From an uncultured Clostridia bacterium (lineage in GTDB: Bacteria > Bacillota > Clostridia > UBA1381): DNA of 10,853 nt. Under the pieces are notes generated by a model. It was not told the DNA's origin. It saw only the letters and a list, made by a program, of their open reading frames with translations, and made no database searches. Positions 1 to 7,151 of this stretch are shown one piece after another. A program made the position numbers and the translations under genes. Every line of letters begins with the position of its first letter. Position 1 is the stretch's first letter. The stretch spans positions 1 through 10,853 of the forward strand of contig CAKSPW010000073.1 in the NCBI GenBank assembly GCA_934486495.1, given 5' to 3'.

Positions 1-582
1 GTTGTTGCCGAGGACGGCTCAAAGTTTTCAAAAACCGGTTTCATGATCCGCTTTGATGAGGCGGCGGAAAAAATCGTCGGCAGCGGTGCGGCGAAGTCGT
101 CGGACGGCACTTATATAAGCGGTAACATGAGCATGAGCGAGGATAACGGAAGCATAACGGTAAGCGGAATGCTTGACGGTTATACCGATAAAAACAGTGC
201 GCTCTCCCGTGCGAAGAAGCTTGTTTCGGCGTTCGGTATGTCATATGATAAAATGGAGGCGCACGTTTACGATAAAAGCGATGATGTCATAATTTCGCTT
301 ATTCCGCAGTTTAAGGGCAGAAATGTTTTCGATTGTGCGATAGATATTACAATCGCAGGTAACGGTGCGTACAAGCTGAAGGCAAAACCGATGAATTTTG
401 TGAAAAGCAAAAAGATGCTTGTAAAATCACCGTGTTCGGCGCTTGCGGAGCTTGCCGGAGAGGACGCTGCAAACGGACTTGAGATTGAAAATATGATTCT
501 CGGCTATAAAACAAAGGACGGCGTTTTAGTTCCTGTGTGGGAGTTTGTCGCAAGTGACGGCGGATTATATTATATTGAATAG
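1..582 (+). CDS. C-terminal part of a YycI/PepSY-like protein, 5' end outside window
   Basis: The frame is open from base 1 to a TAG at 580-582, giving 193 residues with no start required, so the gene begins to the left of the window. What is visible is a mixed alpha/beta region with no membrane segment. It contains a charged helix (SALSRAKKLVSAFGMSYDKM) followed by strands, and it ends in a segment of the form 'LEIENMILGYKTKDGVLVPVWEF'-like composition: an 'I..I.LGY' strand, then 'PVWEF' and a Tyr-rich tail. That ending resembles the C-terminal lobe of YycH/YycI-type regulators of WalK and of PepSY-like modules; this is pattern memory, not a domain hit. If correct, the protein would be an extracytoplasmic modulator anchored by an N-terminal helix that is not in view. 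A strong terminator follows 9 bases after the stop. I am sure it is coding, but not of its function. Confidence 0.6.
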   Translation, partial: VVAEDGSKFSKTGFMIRFDEAAEKIVGSGAAKSSDGTYISGNMSMSEDNGSITVSGMLDGYTDKNSALSRAKKLVSAFGMSYDKMEAHVYDKSDDVIISLIPQFKGRNVFDCAIDITIAGNGAYKLKAKPMNFVKSKKMLVKSPCSALAELAGEDAANGLEIENMILGYKTKDGVLVPVWEFVASDGGLYYIE

Positions 583-590
583 TTAATGTG

Positions 591-624
591 AATTTTCCTT
601 GCTTTTGCGGGGAAAATTTTTTTT
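591..624 (+). terminator. Intrinsic terminator of the left-edge gene
   Basis: AATTTTCC (591-598) pairs with GGAAAATT (611-618). Two U-G pairs and two GC pairs extend the stem inward to a UUUU loop, about 12 base pairs in all. A run of eight T follows on the plus strand (617-624). It begins 9 bases after the stop codon at 582. Confidence 0.8.
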
Positions 625-648
625 CGGGAAGCTTTAAATAATCGGCGT

Positions 649-676
649 AAAAAAATCCGCTGTATTTCAAGCGGAT
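649..676 (-). terminator. Intrinsic terminator of tmcAL
   Basis: On the minus strand, ATCCGCT (676-670) and AGCGGAT (661-655) form a perfect 7-bp stem with an 8-base loop, followed by seven T (655-649 as A on the plus strand). It lies 9 bases beyond the tmcAL stop codon. Together with the facing terminator at 591-624 it separates two convergent genes. Confidence 0.8.
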
Positions 677-684
677 AGTTTTAA

Positions 685-1845
685 TTATTTCCCGGAATAC
701 ACCGATGCAAGATAATCGCTTCCGCCTGTTCGCTTTTCTTCGTTTTCACAGCAAAGAGCATGAAGATCGGCGGCGAGAATATCTTTTTTAAGCATTTCAT
801 CATTAAACCTTGACGGCTTTGTAACGAGCGTGAGATTTGATTTTTTCTTTATTTCGGATAAAATTTCACGACCCTTTTCGTCAAATGCAAGAATGCGTGC
901 ATACCCGGGCGCTTTGTATGAAAGAGAAGCGTTTATTCCGAGCATGGACGTAAGTATAATTCTTCTTATTTTTGAAATAGGTGTGCGCTTTGACGATGCG
1001 GCGGCGGCAACGCTTTGAATTGATGAGTTTTCAAGTGACGCACGGTATATTCTGTTTTCAATACCCTCGGTGCATTCGAGTGTACCCTTCATAATCTCTG
1101 CACCGCCTAAGCGAATGTAAAACAGTGCGGCACTGTCAAGATTTGATAAATAGTATTTGTCGGCATTTTTCAGTATGTCAAATGCGGCTTTTGGAATGTG
1201 CGGCTTTATTTTTTCGTTGTCGCCGATTGAATTTCTTATTGCGCTTGCGCTTGCAAGTGGGTGGGAAAGAGATGAGGAGTGATAGCCGCTGCCCATGCGC
1301 TTTATTGTTTGCGGCAATACACTGCTGCCCGATAAAATAAGCTGCTTAATATATTCAATCGCAAGAATATTGTTCGGTGCGGACAAAAGACTCTCATCTA
1401 TTATTCCGTCAAATGCTTTCACACGTGATGCGGCATAGGATATACCTTCCTTCAGGTATTTTGCGATTTTGTCCGATACTTCTTTTTCCTCGTATGCAAT
1501 TCGGTTTGCGGCGTCTGTAAGCGCTGATATATCTCCGCATTCCGAACCGAACGAAACAGCGTCAACACAACCCAAAGCGTTAATAATCGATATTGCGCCG
1601 TATGCGAAACGCTCCGCAGTGTTCAGCGCAAATACGGTCGGTAATTCTATAACAAGGCTTGCACCGCATAAAACTGCCGACTTGGCACGCTCCCATTTGT
1701 TTATGATTGCTGCATCGCCACGCTGAGTAAAAGCACCGCTCATTATTACAATAACGGCGTCATGCTCTTTTTTTATTTCGTCTATCTGATATTTGTGTCC
1801 CGAATGAAACGGATTGTATTCGGCAGTAATAGCGCATATCGACAT
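685..1845 (-). CDS. tmcAL: tRNA(Met) cytidine acetate ligase TmcAL (YlbM/DUF795 family)
   Basis: The family uses acetate and ATP to make N4-acetylcytidine at wobble position 34 of elongator tRNA-Met, through an acetyl-AMP intermediate, in the cytoplasm. The product is 386 residues, near the usual length of about 390-415. The N-terminus carries the nucleotidyltransferase signature EYNPFHSGH (residues 9-17, the HxGH-type ATP-binding motif). It is followed by VIVIMSGAFTQRGD (31-44) and 'KWERAKSAVLCGASLVIELP', all characteristic of this family. The ATG is preceded by GGAG with 8 bases of spacing, and the first residues already form the first strand of the Rossmann fold, which supports this start. 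It is monocistronic, with a promoter at 1878-1906 and a terminator at 649-676. No truncation or unusual residue was noticed. Confidence 0.93.
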   Translation of the reverse strand: MSICAITAEYNPFHSGHKYQIDEIKKEHDAVIVIMSGAFTQRGDAAIINKWERAKSAVLCGASLVIELPTVFALNTAERFAYGAISIINALGCVDAVSFGSECGDISALTDAANRIAYEEKEVSDKIAKYLKEGISYAASRVKAFDGIIDESLLSAPNNILAIEYIKQLILSGSSVLPQTIKRMGSGYHSSSLSHPLASASAIRNSIGDNEKIKPHIPKAAFDILKNADKYYLSNLDSAALFYIRLGGAEIMKGTLECTEGIENRIYRASLENSSIQSVAAAASSKRTPISKIRRIILTSMLGINASLSYKAPGYARILAFDEKGREILSEIKKKSNLTLVTKPSRFNDEMLKKDILAADLHALCCENEEKRTGGSDYLASVYSGK

Positions 1846-1877
1846 AATTTCATCTCCGCAAAAAGTAGTATATACAT

Positions 1878-1906
1878 ATTATATCACAGTTTTTGATAAA
1901 TGTATA
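1878..1906 (-). promoter_or_regulatory. Sigma-A type promoter of tmcAL
   Basis: On the minus strand a perfect TATAAT (-10; 1883-1878) lies 17 bases downstream of TATACA (weak -35; 1906-1901). The expected transcript starts about 25 bases before the tmcAL ATG, and the ribosome binding site GGAG falls within that leader. Confidence 0.6.
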
Positions 1907-1916
1907 GCATTTTCAG

Positions 1917-1963
1917 AAAAAAATCAGACACATCATAGCAAAATCCCACCATGATGTGCCTGA
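1917..1963 (-). terminator. Intrinsic terminator of the scaffold/GGGtGRT operon
   Basis: A 13-bp stem with one mismatch is formed by 1924-1936 and 1951-1963 (core CACATCAT / ATGATGTG), with a 14-base loop. On the minus strand it is followed by seven T (1923-1917). It starts about 35 bases after the stop codon of the GGGtGRT gene, so it ends that operon just upstream of the tmcAL promoter. Confidence 0.8.
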
Positions 1964-1998
1964 CATATATATTAGAATTTCAATTCCCAAAAGTTATA

Positions 1999-2997
1999 TT
2001 ATTTCATTGCTTCTTCAACAGCAACTGCGCAAGCAACCGTCATACCAACCATCGGGTTGTTACCTGCACCGATAAGTCCCATCATCTCAACGTGAGCCGG
2101 AACTGACGATGAGCCTGCGAACTGAGCGTCTGAGTGCATTCTTCCCATTGTATCTGTCATACCGTAGGAAGCAGGGCCTGCAGCCATGTTATCGGGGTGG
2201 AGTGTACGGCCTGTACCGCCGCCCGATGCAACAGAGAAGTATTTCCTGCCTTGCTCGATACATTCTTTCTTGTATGTACCTGCAACAGGGTGCTGAAATC
2301 TTGTCGGGTTTGTTGAGTTACCTGTGATTGATACGTCAACGCCCTCATGGTGCATTATAGCAACGCCCTCACGAACGTCGTCGGCACCGTAGCAGCGAAC
2401 CTTACTTCTTTCGCCGTTTGAATACTTAATTTCTTCAACGATTGTAAGCTTGCCTGTATAGTAATCAAACTTTGTTTTTACATATGTAAATCCGTTAATT
2501 CTTGAAATAATCTTAGCTGCGTCTTTGCCGAGACCGTTAAGAATAACTCTGAGGTCTTCTTTTCTTGCCTTGTTTGCGCTCTTTGCAAGACCGATAGCAC
2601 CTTCAGCAGCTGCGAATGATTCGTGACCTGCGAGGAATGCGAAGCACTTTGTTTCTTCACGGAGAAGTCTTGCACCGAGGTTACCGTGACCGATACCAAC
2701 TTTTCTGTCGTCTGCAACAGAACCCGGAATACAGAAAGACTGAAGTCCGAGACCGATTTTTTCAGCAGCGTCAGCGGCATTTGTAACGCCGTCCTTAATA
2801 GCGATTGCAACACCTACAATGTAAGCCCAGCAAGCGTTTTCAAAGCAGATAGGCTGAATACCCTTTACGATGTTGTATACGTCGATACCCTTATCATCGC
2901 AAATTTGCTTTGCTTCTTCAATTGAATTTATACCATGCTTTTTAAGCTCGGCATTGATTTGGTCAATTCTTCTTTCATAACTTTCAAATAAAGCCAT
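1999..2997 (-). CDS. GGGtGRT protein, conserved, function unknown
   Basis: The 332-residue product carries the signature GGGTGRT at residues 259-265, followed by a strongly patterned C-terminal block (LHPDNMAAGP, DTMGRMHSDAQFAGS, PAHVEMMGLIGAGNNPMVG). This is the family known simply as 'GGGtGRT protein', found in anaerobic bacteria; no reaction has been assigned to it as far as I know. A second dense motif, FLAGHESFAAAEGAIGLAKS, sits at 121-140. Eight cysteines are present, including C51, C56, C89 and C118, and there is no signal peptide or membrane helix, so it is probably cytosolic. The start is fixed by a consensus AGGAGG 8 bases upstream. It lies 21 bases after the NifU-like gene in the same transcript. 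The pairing with an Fe-S scaffold homologue and the cysteine content suggest a metal-cluster-related role; that is inference. Confidence 0.9.
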   Translation of the reverse strand: MALFESYERRIDQINAELKKHGINSIEEAKQICDDKGIDVYNIVKGIQPICFENACWAYIVGVAIAIKDGVTNAADAAEKIGLGLQSFCIPGSVADDRKVGIGHGNLGARLLREETKCFAFLAGHESFAAAEGAIGLAKSANKARKEDLRVILNGLGKDAAKIISRINGFTYVKTKFDYYTGKLTIVEEIKYSNGERSKVRCYGADDVREGVAIMHHEGVDVSITGNSTNPTRFQHPVAGTYKKECIEQGRKYFSVASGGGTGRTLHPDNMAAGPASYGMTDTMGRMHSDAQFAGSSSVPAHVEMMGLIGAGNNPMVGMTVACAVAVEEAMK

Positions 2998-3018
2998 TAT
3001 AATGTCCTCCTTTTCTGA

Positions 3019-3711
3019 TTATTCGTTTCTCGGATCGATGAGCTTTGCGGCTTCATCAACTCTGCCGTACTGACCGCTTGCCTTAGCAAGTGCGTCATTA
3101 GCGTCCATGCCGCCTCTTATCATATCCATCATTTTTCCGAGGTGGACAAATTTATAACCGATAATCTGATCTTTATCATCAACAGCAACCTTTGTTATAT
3201 AGCCTTCTGCAAGCTCAAGGTATCTCGGACCTTTTTTAAGAGTTGCGTATGTAGTACCTGTTTGGCTTCTGAGGCCTTTACCGAGGTCTTCAAGACCTGC
3301 GCCGATGGGGAGTCCGTCCTCAGAGAAAGCTGTTTGAGTTCTTCCGTAAACAATCTGGAGGAAAAGCTCTCTCATAGCAGTGTTGATAGCGTCGCAAACG
3401 AGGTCAGTATTAAGAGCCTCAAGAAGAGTCTTGCCGATAAGAATTTCAGATGCCATAGCTGCCGAGTGAGTCATACCCGAACATCCGATTGTTTCAACGA
3501 GAGCCTCTTGGATAATGCCCTCCTTAACGTTAAGCGTGAGCTTACAAGCTCCCTGCTGCGGTGCACACCAGCCGATACCGTGAGTAAGGCCGGAAATGTC
3601 TTTGATTTCCATAGCCTGAGTCCATTTTCCTTCCTGAGGAATGGGCGCCGGGCCATGATATGCGCCCTTAGCAAGAGGACACATATGTTCAACTTCGCTT
3701 GAATATTTCAT
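3019..3711 (-). CDS. NifU/IscU-like iron-sulfur cluster assembly scaffold protein, divergent
   Basis: This 230-residue cytosolic protein begins with a divergent IscU/NifU-N-type fold. The usual first ligand region (GAPxCGD) appears as GWCAPQQGACKL with C49 and C56. The second is IGCSGMTHS with C77. The third Cys of classical IscU (HCS region) is not evident: the expected area reads GLPIGAGLEDLGKG. About 70 extra C-terminal residues (LELAEGYITKV..., HLGKMMDMIRGG) go beyond a simple IscU. Family members scaffold or carry nascent Fe-S clusters; this subgroup is uncharacterised as far as I know. I chose the ATG at 3711 because AAAGGAG sits 8 bases upstream and the residues from MKYSSEVEHM onward look like the family start. 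An upstream in-frame ATG at 3783 has no such site and is nearly at the predicted transcript start. It is the first gene of the operon with GGGtGRT. Confidence 0.85.
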   Translation of the reverse strand: MKYSSEVEHMCPLAKGAYHGPAPIPQEGKWTQAMEIKDISGLTHGIGWCAPQQGACKLTLNVKEGIIQEALVETIGCSGMTHSAAMASEILIGKTLLEALNTDLVCDAINTAMRELFLQIVYGRTQTAFSEDGLPIGAGLEDLGKGLRSQTGTTYATLKKGPRYLELAEGYITKVAVDDKDQIIGYKFVHLGKMMDMIRGGMDANDALAKASGQYGRVDEAAKLIDPRNE

Positions 3712-3740
3712 TTTGTTTGCTCCTTTCACTTCATTAGGTG

Positions 3741-3772
3741 GGGAATACCGATATGGATTTTCTCGGCATCCC
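3741..3772 (-). promoter_or_regulatory. Hairpin in the 5' leader of the scaffold operon
   Basis: In the predicted 80-base leader, minus-strand GGGATGCCGA (3772-3763) can pair with TCGGTATTCCC (3751-3741), giving about 10 pairs with one bulged base, one G-U pair and an 11-base loop. It has no T-run, so it is not an obvious terminator, and it ends about 20 bases before the ribosome binding site. A regulatory role (RNA stability or protein binding) is possible but unproven; I do not recognise a known riboswitch. Confidence 0.35.
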
Positions 3773-3797
3773 GTTTCGGTCACACGACCACTCTTAT

Positions 3798-3825
3798 ATT
3801 ATATCATATAATTTATTTTTTTCAA
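3798..3825 (-). promoter_or_regulatory. Sigma-A type promoter of the scaffold/GGGtGRT operon
   Basis: On the minus strand a perfect TATAAT (3803-3798) lies 16 bases downstream of TTGAAA (3825-3820). The transcript would start near 3791, leaving a leader of about 80 bases before the ATG at 3711. A second, weaker pairing (TTGACG with TAAATT) lies just upstream. Confidence 0.65.
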
Positions 3826-3958
3826 TAAAAATTCGTCAAAATAGTCAAATAAAACAAAAAAAAATGCTTTTGCCGCGTTCTGTCTTTGCACTTGTACATC
3901 TAAAACACGGTTGTCGGTTGTCATATTTCACAAATATAAAAAAAGTAGTGAAAAAATA

Positions 3959-3987
3959 TTGAATTTATCAAAAAAACATGGTATAAT
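3959..3987 (+). promoter_or_regulatory. Sigma-A type promoter of the helicase-MFS operon
   Basis: TTGAAT (3959-3964) and a perfect TATAAT (3982-3987) are separated by the optimal 17 bases. The start would be near 3994, giving a leader of about 48 bases that contains GGAG (4029-4032) placed 9 bases before the ATG at 4042. Confidence 0.75.
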
Positions 3988-4041
3988 AACAAGATAATCT
4001 ACCAATGCAAATCGTCGGTTTTAGGAATGGAGATATAAGCG

Positions 4042-7000
4042 ATGCAGATTTCGGAGCAGGGAATAAGAAAGATTTGTTCGTCGGCTATTTATAAGCGAGG
4101 TATCGAGTATTACAATCTCGGCCGTGTTCACATGAAAAAAAGAAATCAGGACGGATTTACGGCTGTTGTCGATGGCGAACAGCTGTATTCGGTGAGTGTA
4201 AAGCTCCGTGGTGACGGAGATATTGCCGATTCAATTTGCACGTGTCCGTATTATGAAACGATGGGCAGTGCATGCAAGCATATTGTTGCGGCGTGCGAGC
4301 AAAGACGGCGTGAGCTTTTGGGTGAAATCAGCGGTAATGATTTAAATGACTCCATTTCGGAAACCTTTATATCTGAATTTTGCCGAACGGACGGCGAGAA
4401 AACGCTTTTGCCGATTAAATTTGAGCTTTGTATTCGCCGCGGCGGTAAAAACATGAGTTATGCGGTAAGGCTTAATATTTCCGGGCGCACTCTCGAATCG
4501 CCGGAGGAGCTTTTGGAGTGCTTTGCGTACGGCAGACCGATTATGATAAACAGAAAAATCAATTATCATCCGAGTGAGTATACGTTCGGCGAGCCGGAGG
4601 AGAGAATACTTACCTTGCTTGCCGAATCGTTTGAAAGCCGTGCCGCAGGCAGTAATGCGTATATAAAATGCATGGGCGAGGTGCCTGTCGGCAAGGATAC
4701 GGTAAAGCGCCTTTTGTATATGCTCAGCGCCGTTGATTATAAGATTGTTTTAAACGGCATGGATTTGGGCAGAGTTCTCATTGCGGAGGAAGACCCCGAG
4801 GTGCTTATTGATATTTCGGCTGTTTTCGGCGAGATAACAATGTTTGTCGCAAACTACGGAATATGCATTTTGCCCGATGCGAGTGCGTTTTATTACGAGG
4901 GCAGTATTTTTCTTACAAGCGAGGAGTGGAGCGGGAGCTTTTTGCCGATTTACAGAGCGCTTTCTGTCGATTCGAGAACACAGCTTACGTTTAAGGGACA
5001 AAATGCGCTTGCGTTTGCAACGTATGTTTTGCCGAAACTCAAGGATAAGCCGGGCGTTGTGACGGACGGACTCGACGAGTATATCATTTCGGAAAAGCCG
5101 GAGTTTACGGTATATATTGATTACAGCGGTAAAAACGTGCGTGCTAAAATAAAAGCGTCATACGGAAAGGTGTCGTTTTTTCTGCCGGATAACGAAAAAT
5201 CGTCGGAGTGGATTGTCGTTCGCGATGCGCAGGAGGAGGAAAAGCTGATGAGCTATTTTGTCGGCTTTGCGTATTCGGGCGGATATTATGTTGCGGACGA
5301 TGACGATGTTGTTTACGAATTTATAACGGAGCGTGTGCCGGCTTTGTCACAGCGGTATACGGTTATAAAGTCGGAGCTTTTTAATGATGTTAAAATAATG
5401 CAAAATGTCAATATTTCGGCAAACGTGAGCTATTCTCAAAGCGTTCATCTTCTTGACGCACAGCCGCATACCGATTTGTCGGCGGAGGAGATAGCGGGGA
5501 TACTTTCGGCGGTAAGGCTTAAGAACAGATTTTACAGAAACGTCAGCGGTGATTTTTACGACATATCGGCAATAACCGAAAAAATGCTGTTTTTTGAGGG
5601 TATATTCGGCGATAAGTTTGAGAAAAAACATCTGCCGGAGTATAATATGCTGTATTTGTGTGCGGCAAGCGGCGAGGATATAACGTGTTCGGAGGAGCTT
5701 GAGGATTATGTTGAAAAAACGAGAAAATCAAAGGCGCATATTCCGGACGAGCTTACCGTAACGCTCAGAGGTTATCAGGAGGACGGCATAAACTGGATGA
5801 AACAGCTTACAAGCTTCGGCTTCGGCGGAATACTTGCCGATGATATGGGACTCGGTAAAACCGTTCAGGCGCTTGCGTTTATAAAGGGCGAAAATCCGGA
5901 AAAACCGTCGCTTATAGTTACGCCGTCGTCGCTTACTTATAATTGGCTTCATGAAATTTCAAAGTTTTTGCCGGGCTCAAGGGCGATTATAATTGACGGC
6001 TCGGCACCCGAGAGGGAAAAGAAGCTTGAAAATATTTCCGCATATGAGTTTGTTATAGTATCGTATGCGCTTTTAAGACGTGATATTAAGGTTTATTCCG
6101 ATTTTGAATTTGAATACTGCATTTTGGACGAGGCGCAGGCAATAAAAAATCCGCAGACGATGAGCGCACGTGCGGTTAAAAAAATCCGTGCAAAAGGCAA
6201 ATTTGCGCTTACGGGTACGCCTATTGAAAATTCGCTTAAGGAGCTTTGGTCAATATTTGATTTTTTGATGCCGGGGTATCTGAAAAACTATGAAAGCTTC
6301 AGAAAAAACTATGAAATGCCGCTTGTAAAGGACGGCAACGATAAGGTGCTGTCGGAGCTGAGAAAAAAAATAAAACCGTTTATTTTGCGCAGAATGAAAA
6401 AAGATGTGCTTTCGGAATTGCCCGATAAGATAGAGGATATTGTTTATGCGAAAATGACTGACGAGCAGGAGAAAATGTATGTGTCGTACAGAATGATTGC
6501 AAAGGACAAGGCGCTTGCGGCAATGTGCGAGGACGGACGTGCGAATATAGAGGTTTTAACGCTGATTTTGCGATTGCGTCAAATAAGCTGTCATCCGTCG
6601 CTTTTCGACTCGGCATACAAGGCGCAGAGCGGAAAATTGATGCTATTGTACGAAATGCTTGATACTGCCGTTTTGTCGGGACACAGGGTGCTTGTGTTTT
6701 CACAGTTTACCTCAATGCTTTCCATTATAGCGTCGGGACTTCGTGAAAAGAGCATAAAGTATTTTTATATAGACGGCTCAACACCGCCTCAGAAAAGGCT
6801 TGAATTTGCAGACAGATTTAACGGCGGAGAATGCGAAGTTTTTCTTATATCGCTAAAGGCGGGCGGAACGGGACTTAACCTTACGGGAGCCGATACGGTT
6901 ATTCATTACGACCCTTGGTGGAACCCTGCCGTAACAGACCAGGCGTCGGACCGTGCGTACAGGATAGGGCAGGATAAAAATGTACACGTTATAAGGCTTG

Positions 7001-7137
7001 CGTCGGAGAATACGATTGAGGCTAAAATAATCGAGCTTCAGGAGAAAAAGCGTTCACTTGCCGAGGACGTTGTAAATGTAAATAATTCTACGCTTTCGAG
7101 TCTCTCAAGCGAGGAAATTATATCACTTTTTGATTGA
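4042..7137 (+). CDS. SNF2-family DEAD/DEAH-like helicase with N-terminal SWIM zinc finger
   Basis: This 1031-residue protein is a cytosolic ATP-driven DNA translocase of the bacterial Rad54/SNF2 type. A SWIM zinc finger with ligands C66, C68, C78 and H80 (CxCx9CxH) opens it. A long middle region of about 130-560 follows, matching in position the SNF2-associated domain of these proteins. Helicase motifs come next: Walker A DDMGLGKT (600-607), Walker B/II LDEAQAIKN (D696-E697-A698-Q699), motif III LTGTP (723-727), motif V AGGTGLNLTGAD (940-951) and motif VI DQASDRAYRIGQ (966-977). All are intact, so the ATPase should be active. The DEAQ form is usual in bacterial members. The start is supported by GGAG 9 bases upstream and by the promoter at 3959-3987. 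The MFS gene follows after 14 bases. Such proteins remodel protein-DNA or transcription complexes; the exact substrate is unknown. Confidence 0.93.
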   Translation: MQISEQGIRKICSSAIYKRGIEYYNLGRVHMKKRNQDGFTAVVDGEQLYSVSVKLRGDGDIADSICTCPYYETMGSACKHIVAACEQRRRELLGEISGNDLNDSISETFISEFCRTDGEKTLLPIKFELCIRRGGKNMSYAVRLNISGRTLESPEELLECFAYGRPIMINRKINYHPSEYTFGEPEERILTLLAESFESRAAGSNAYIKCMGEVPVGKDTVKRLLYMLSAVDYKIVLNGMDLGRVLIAEEDPEVLIDISAVFGEITMFVANYGICILPDASAFYYEGSIFLTSEEWSGSFLPIYRALSVDSRTQLTFKGQNALAFATYVLPKLKDKPGVVTDGLDEYIISEKPEFTVYIDYSGKNVRAKIKASYGKVSFFLPDNEKSSEWIVVRDAQEEEKLMSYFVGFAYSGGYYVADDDDVVYEFITERVPALSQRYTVIKSELFNDVKIMQNVNISANVSYSQSVHLLDAQPHTDLSAEEIAGILSAVRLKNRFYRNVSGDFYDISAITEKMLFFEGIFGDKFEKKHLPEYNMLYLCAASGEDITCSEELEDYVEKTRKSKAHIPDELTVTLRGYQEDGINWMKQLTSFGFGGILADDMGLGKTVQALAFIKGENPEKPSLIVTPSSLTYNWLHEISKFLPGSRAIIIDGSAPEREKKLENISAYEFVIVSYALLRRDIKVYSDFEFEYCILDEAQAIKNPQTMSARAVKKIRAKGKFALTGTPIENSLKELWSIFDFLMPGYLKNYESFRKNYEMPLVKDGNDKVLSELRKKIKPFILRRMKKDVLSELPDKIEDIVYAKMTDEQEKMYVSYRMIAKDKALAAMCEDGRANIEVLTLILRLRQISCHPSLFDSAYKAQSGKLMLLYEMLDTAVLSGHRVLVFSQFTSMLSIIASGLREKSIKYFYIDGSTPPQKRLEFADRFNGGECEVFLISLKAGGTGLNLTGADTVIHYDPWWNPAVTDQASDRAYRIGQDKNVHVIRLASENTIEAKIIELQEKKRSLAEDVVNVNNSTLSSLSSEEIISLFD

Positions 7138-7151
7138 CGGGAGATTTATAT

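Larger units (their letters stand above)
3712..4041. other. Divergent intergenic region between two operons
   Basis: These 330 bases hold no gene. From left to right they contain the leader and hairpin of the minus-strand scaffold operon, its promoter (3798-3825), an A/T-rich stretch without recognisable signals (about 3826-3958), and the plus-strand promoter and short leader of the helicase gene (3959-4041). I saw no tRNA, riboswitch or insertion sequence here. Confidence 0.7.

Noticed and set aside
3142..3702. 186-codon plus-strand frame opposite the scaffold gene
   Set aside because: It lies antisense to a clearly conserved gene, has Ser/Cys-rich composition typical of a shadow frame, and lacks a start signal.
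3712..3783. In-frame upstream ATG at 3783 extending the scaffold protein by 24 residues
   Set aside because: No ribosome binding site precedes it, it lies about 8 bases after the predicted transcript start, and the added residues do not look like the family; the ATG at 3711 has an excellent AAAGGAG.
7134..7151. TTG start at 7134 for the MFS transporter
   Set aside because: It overlaps the helicase stop codon, and the GGGAG at 7139-7143 is correctly spaced for the ATG at 7152.
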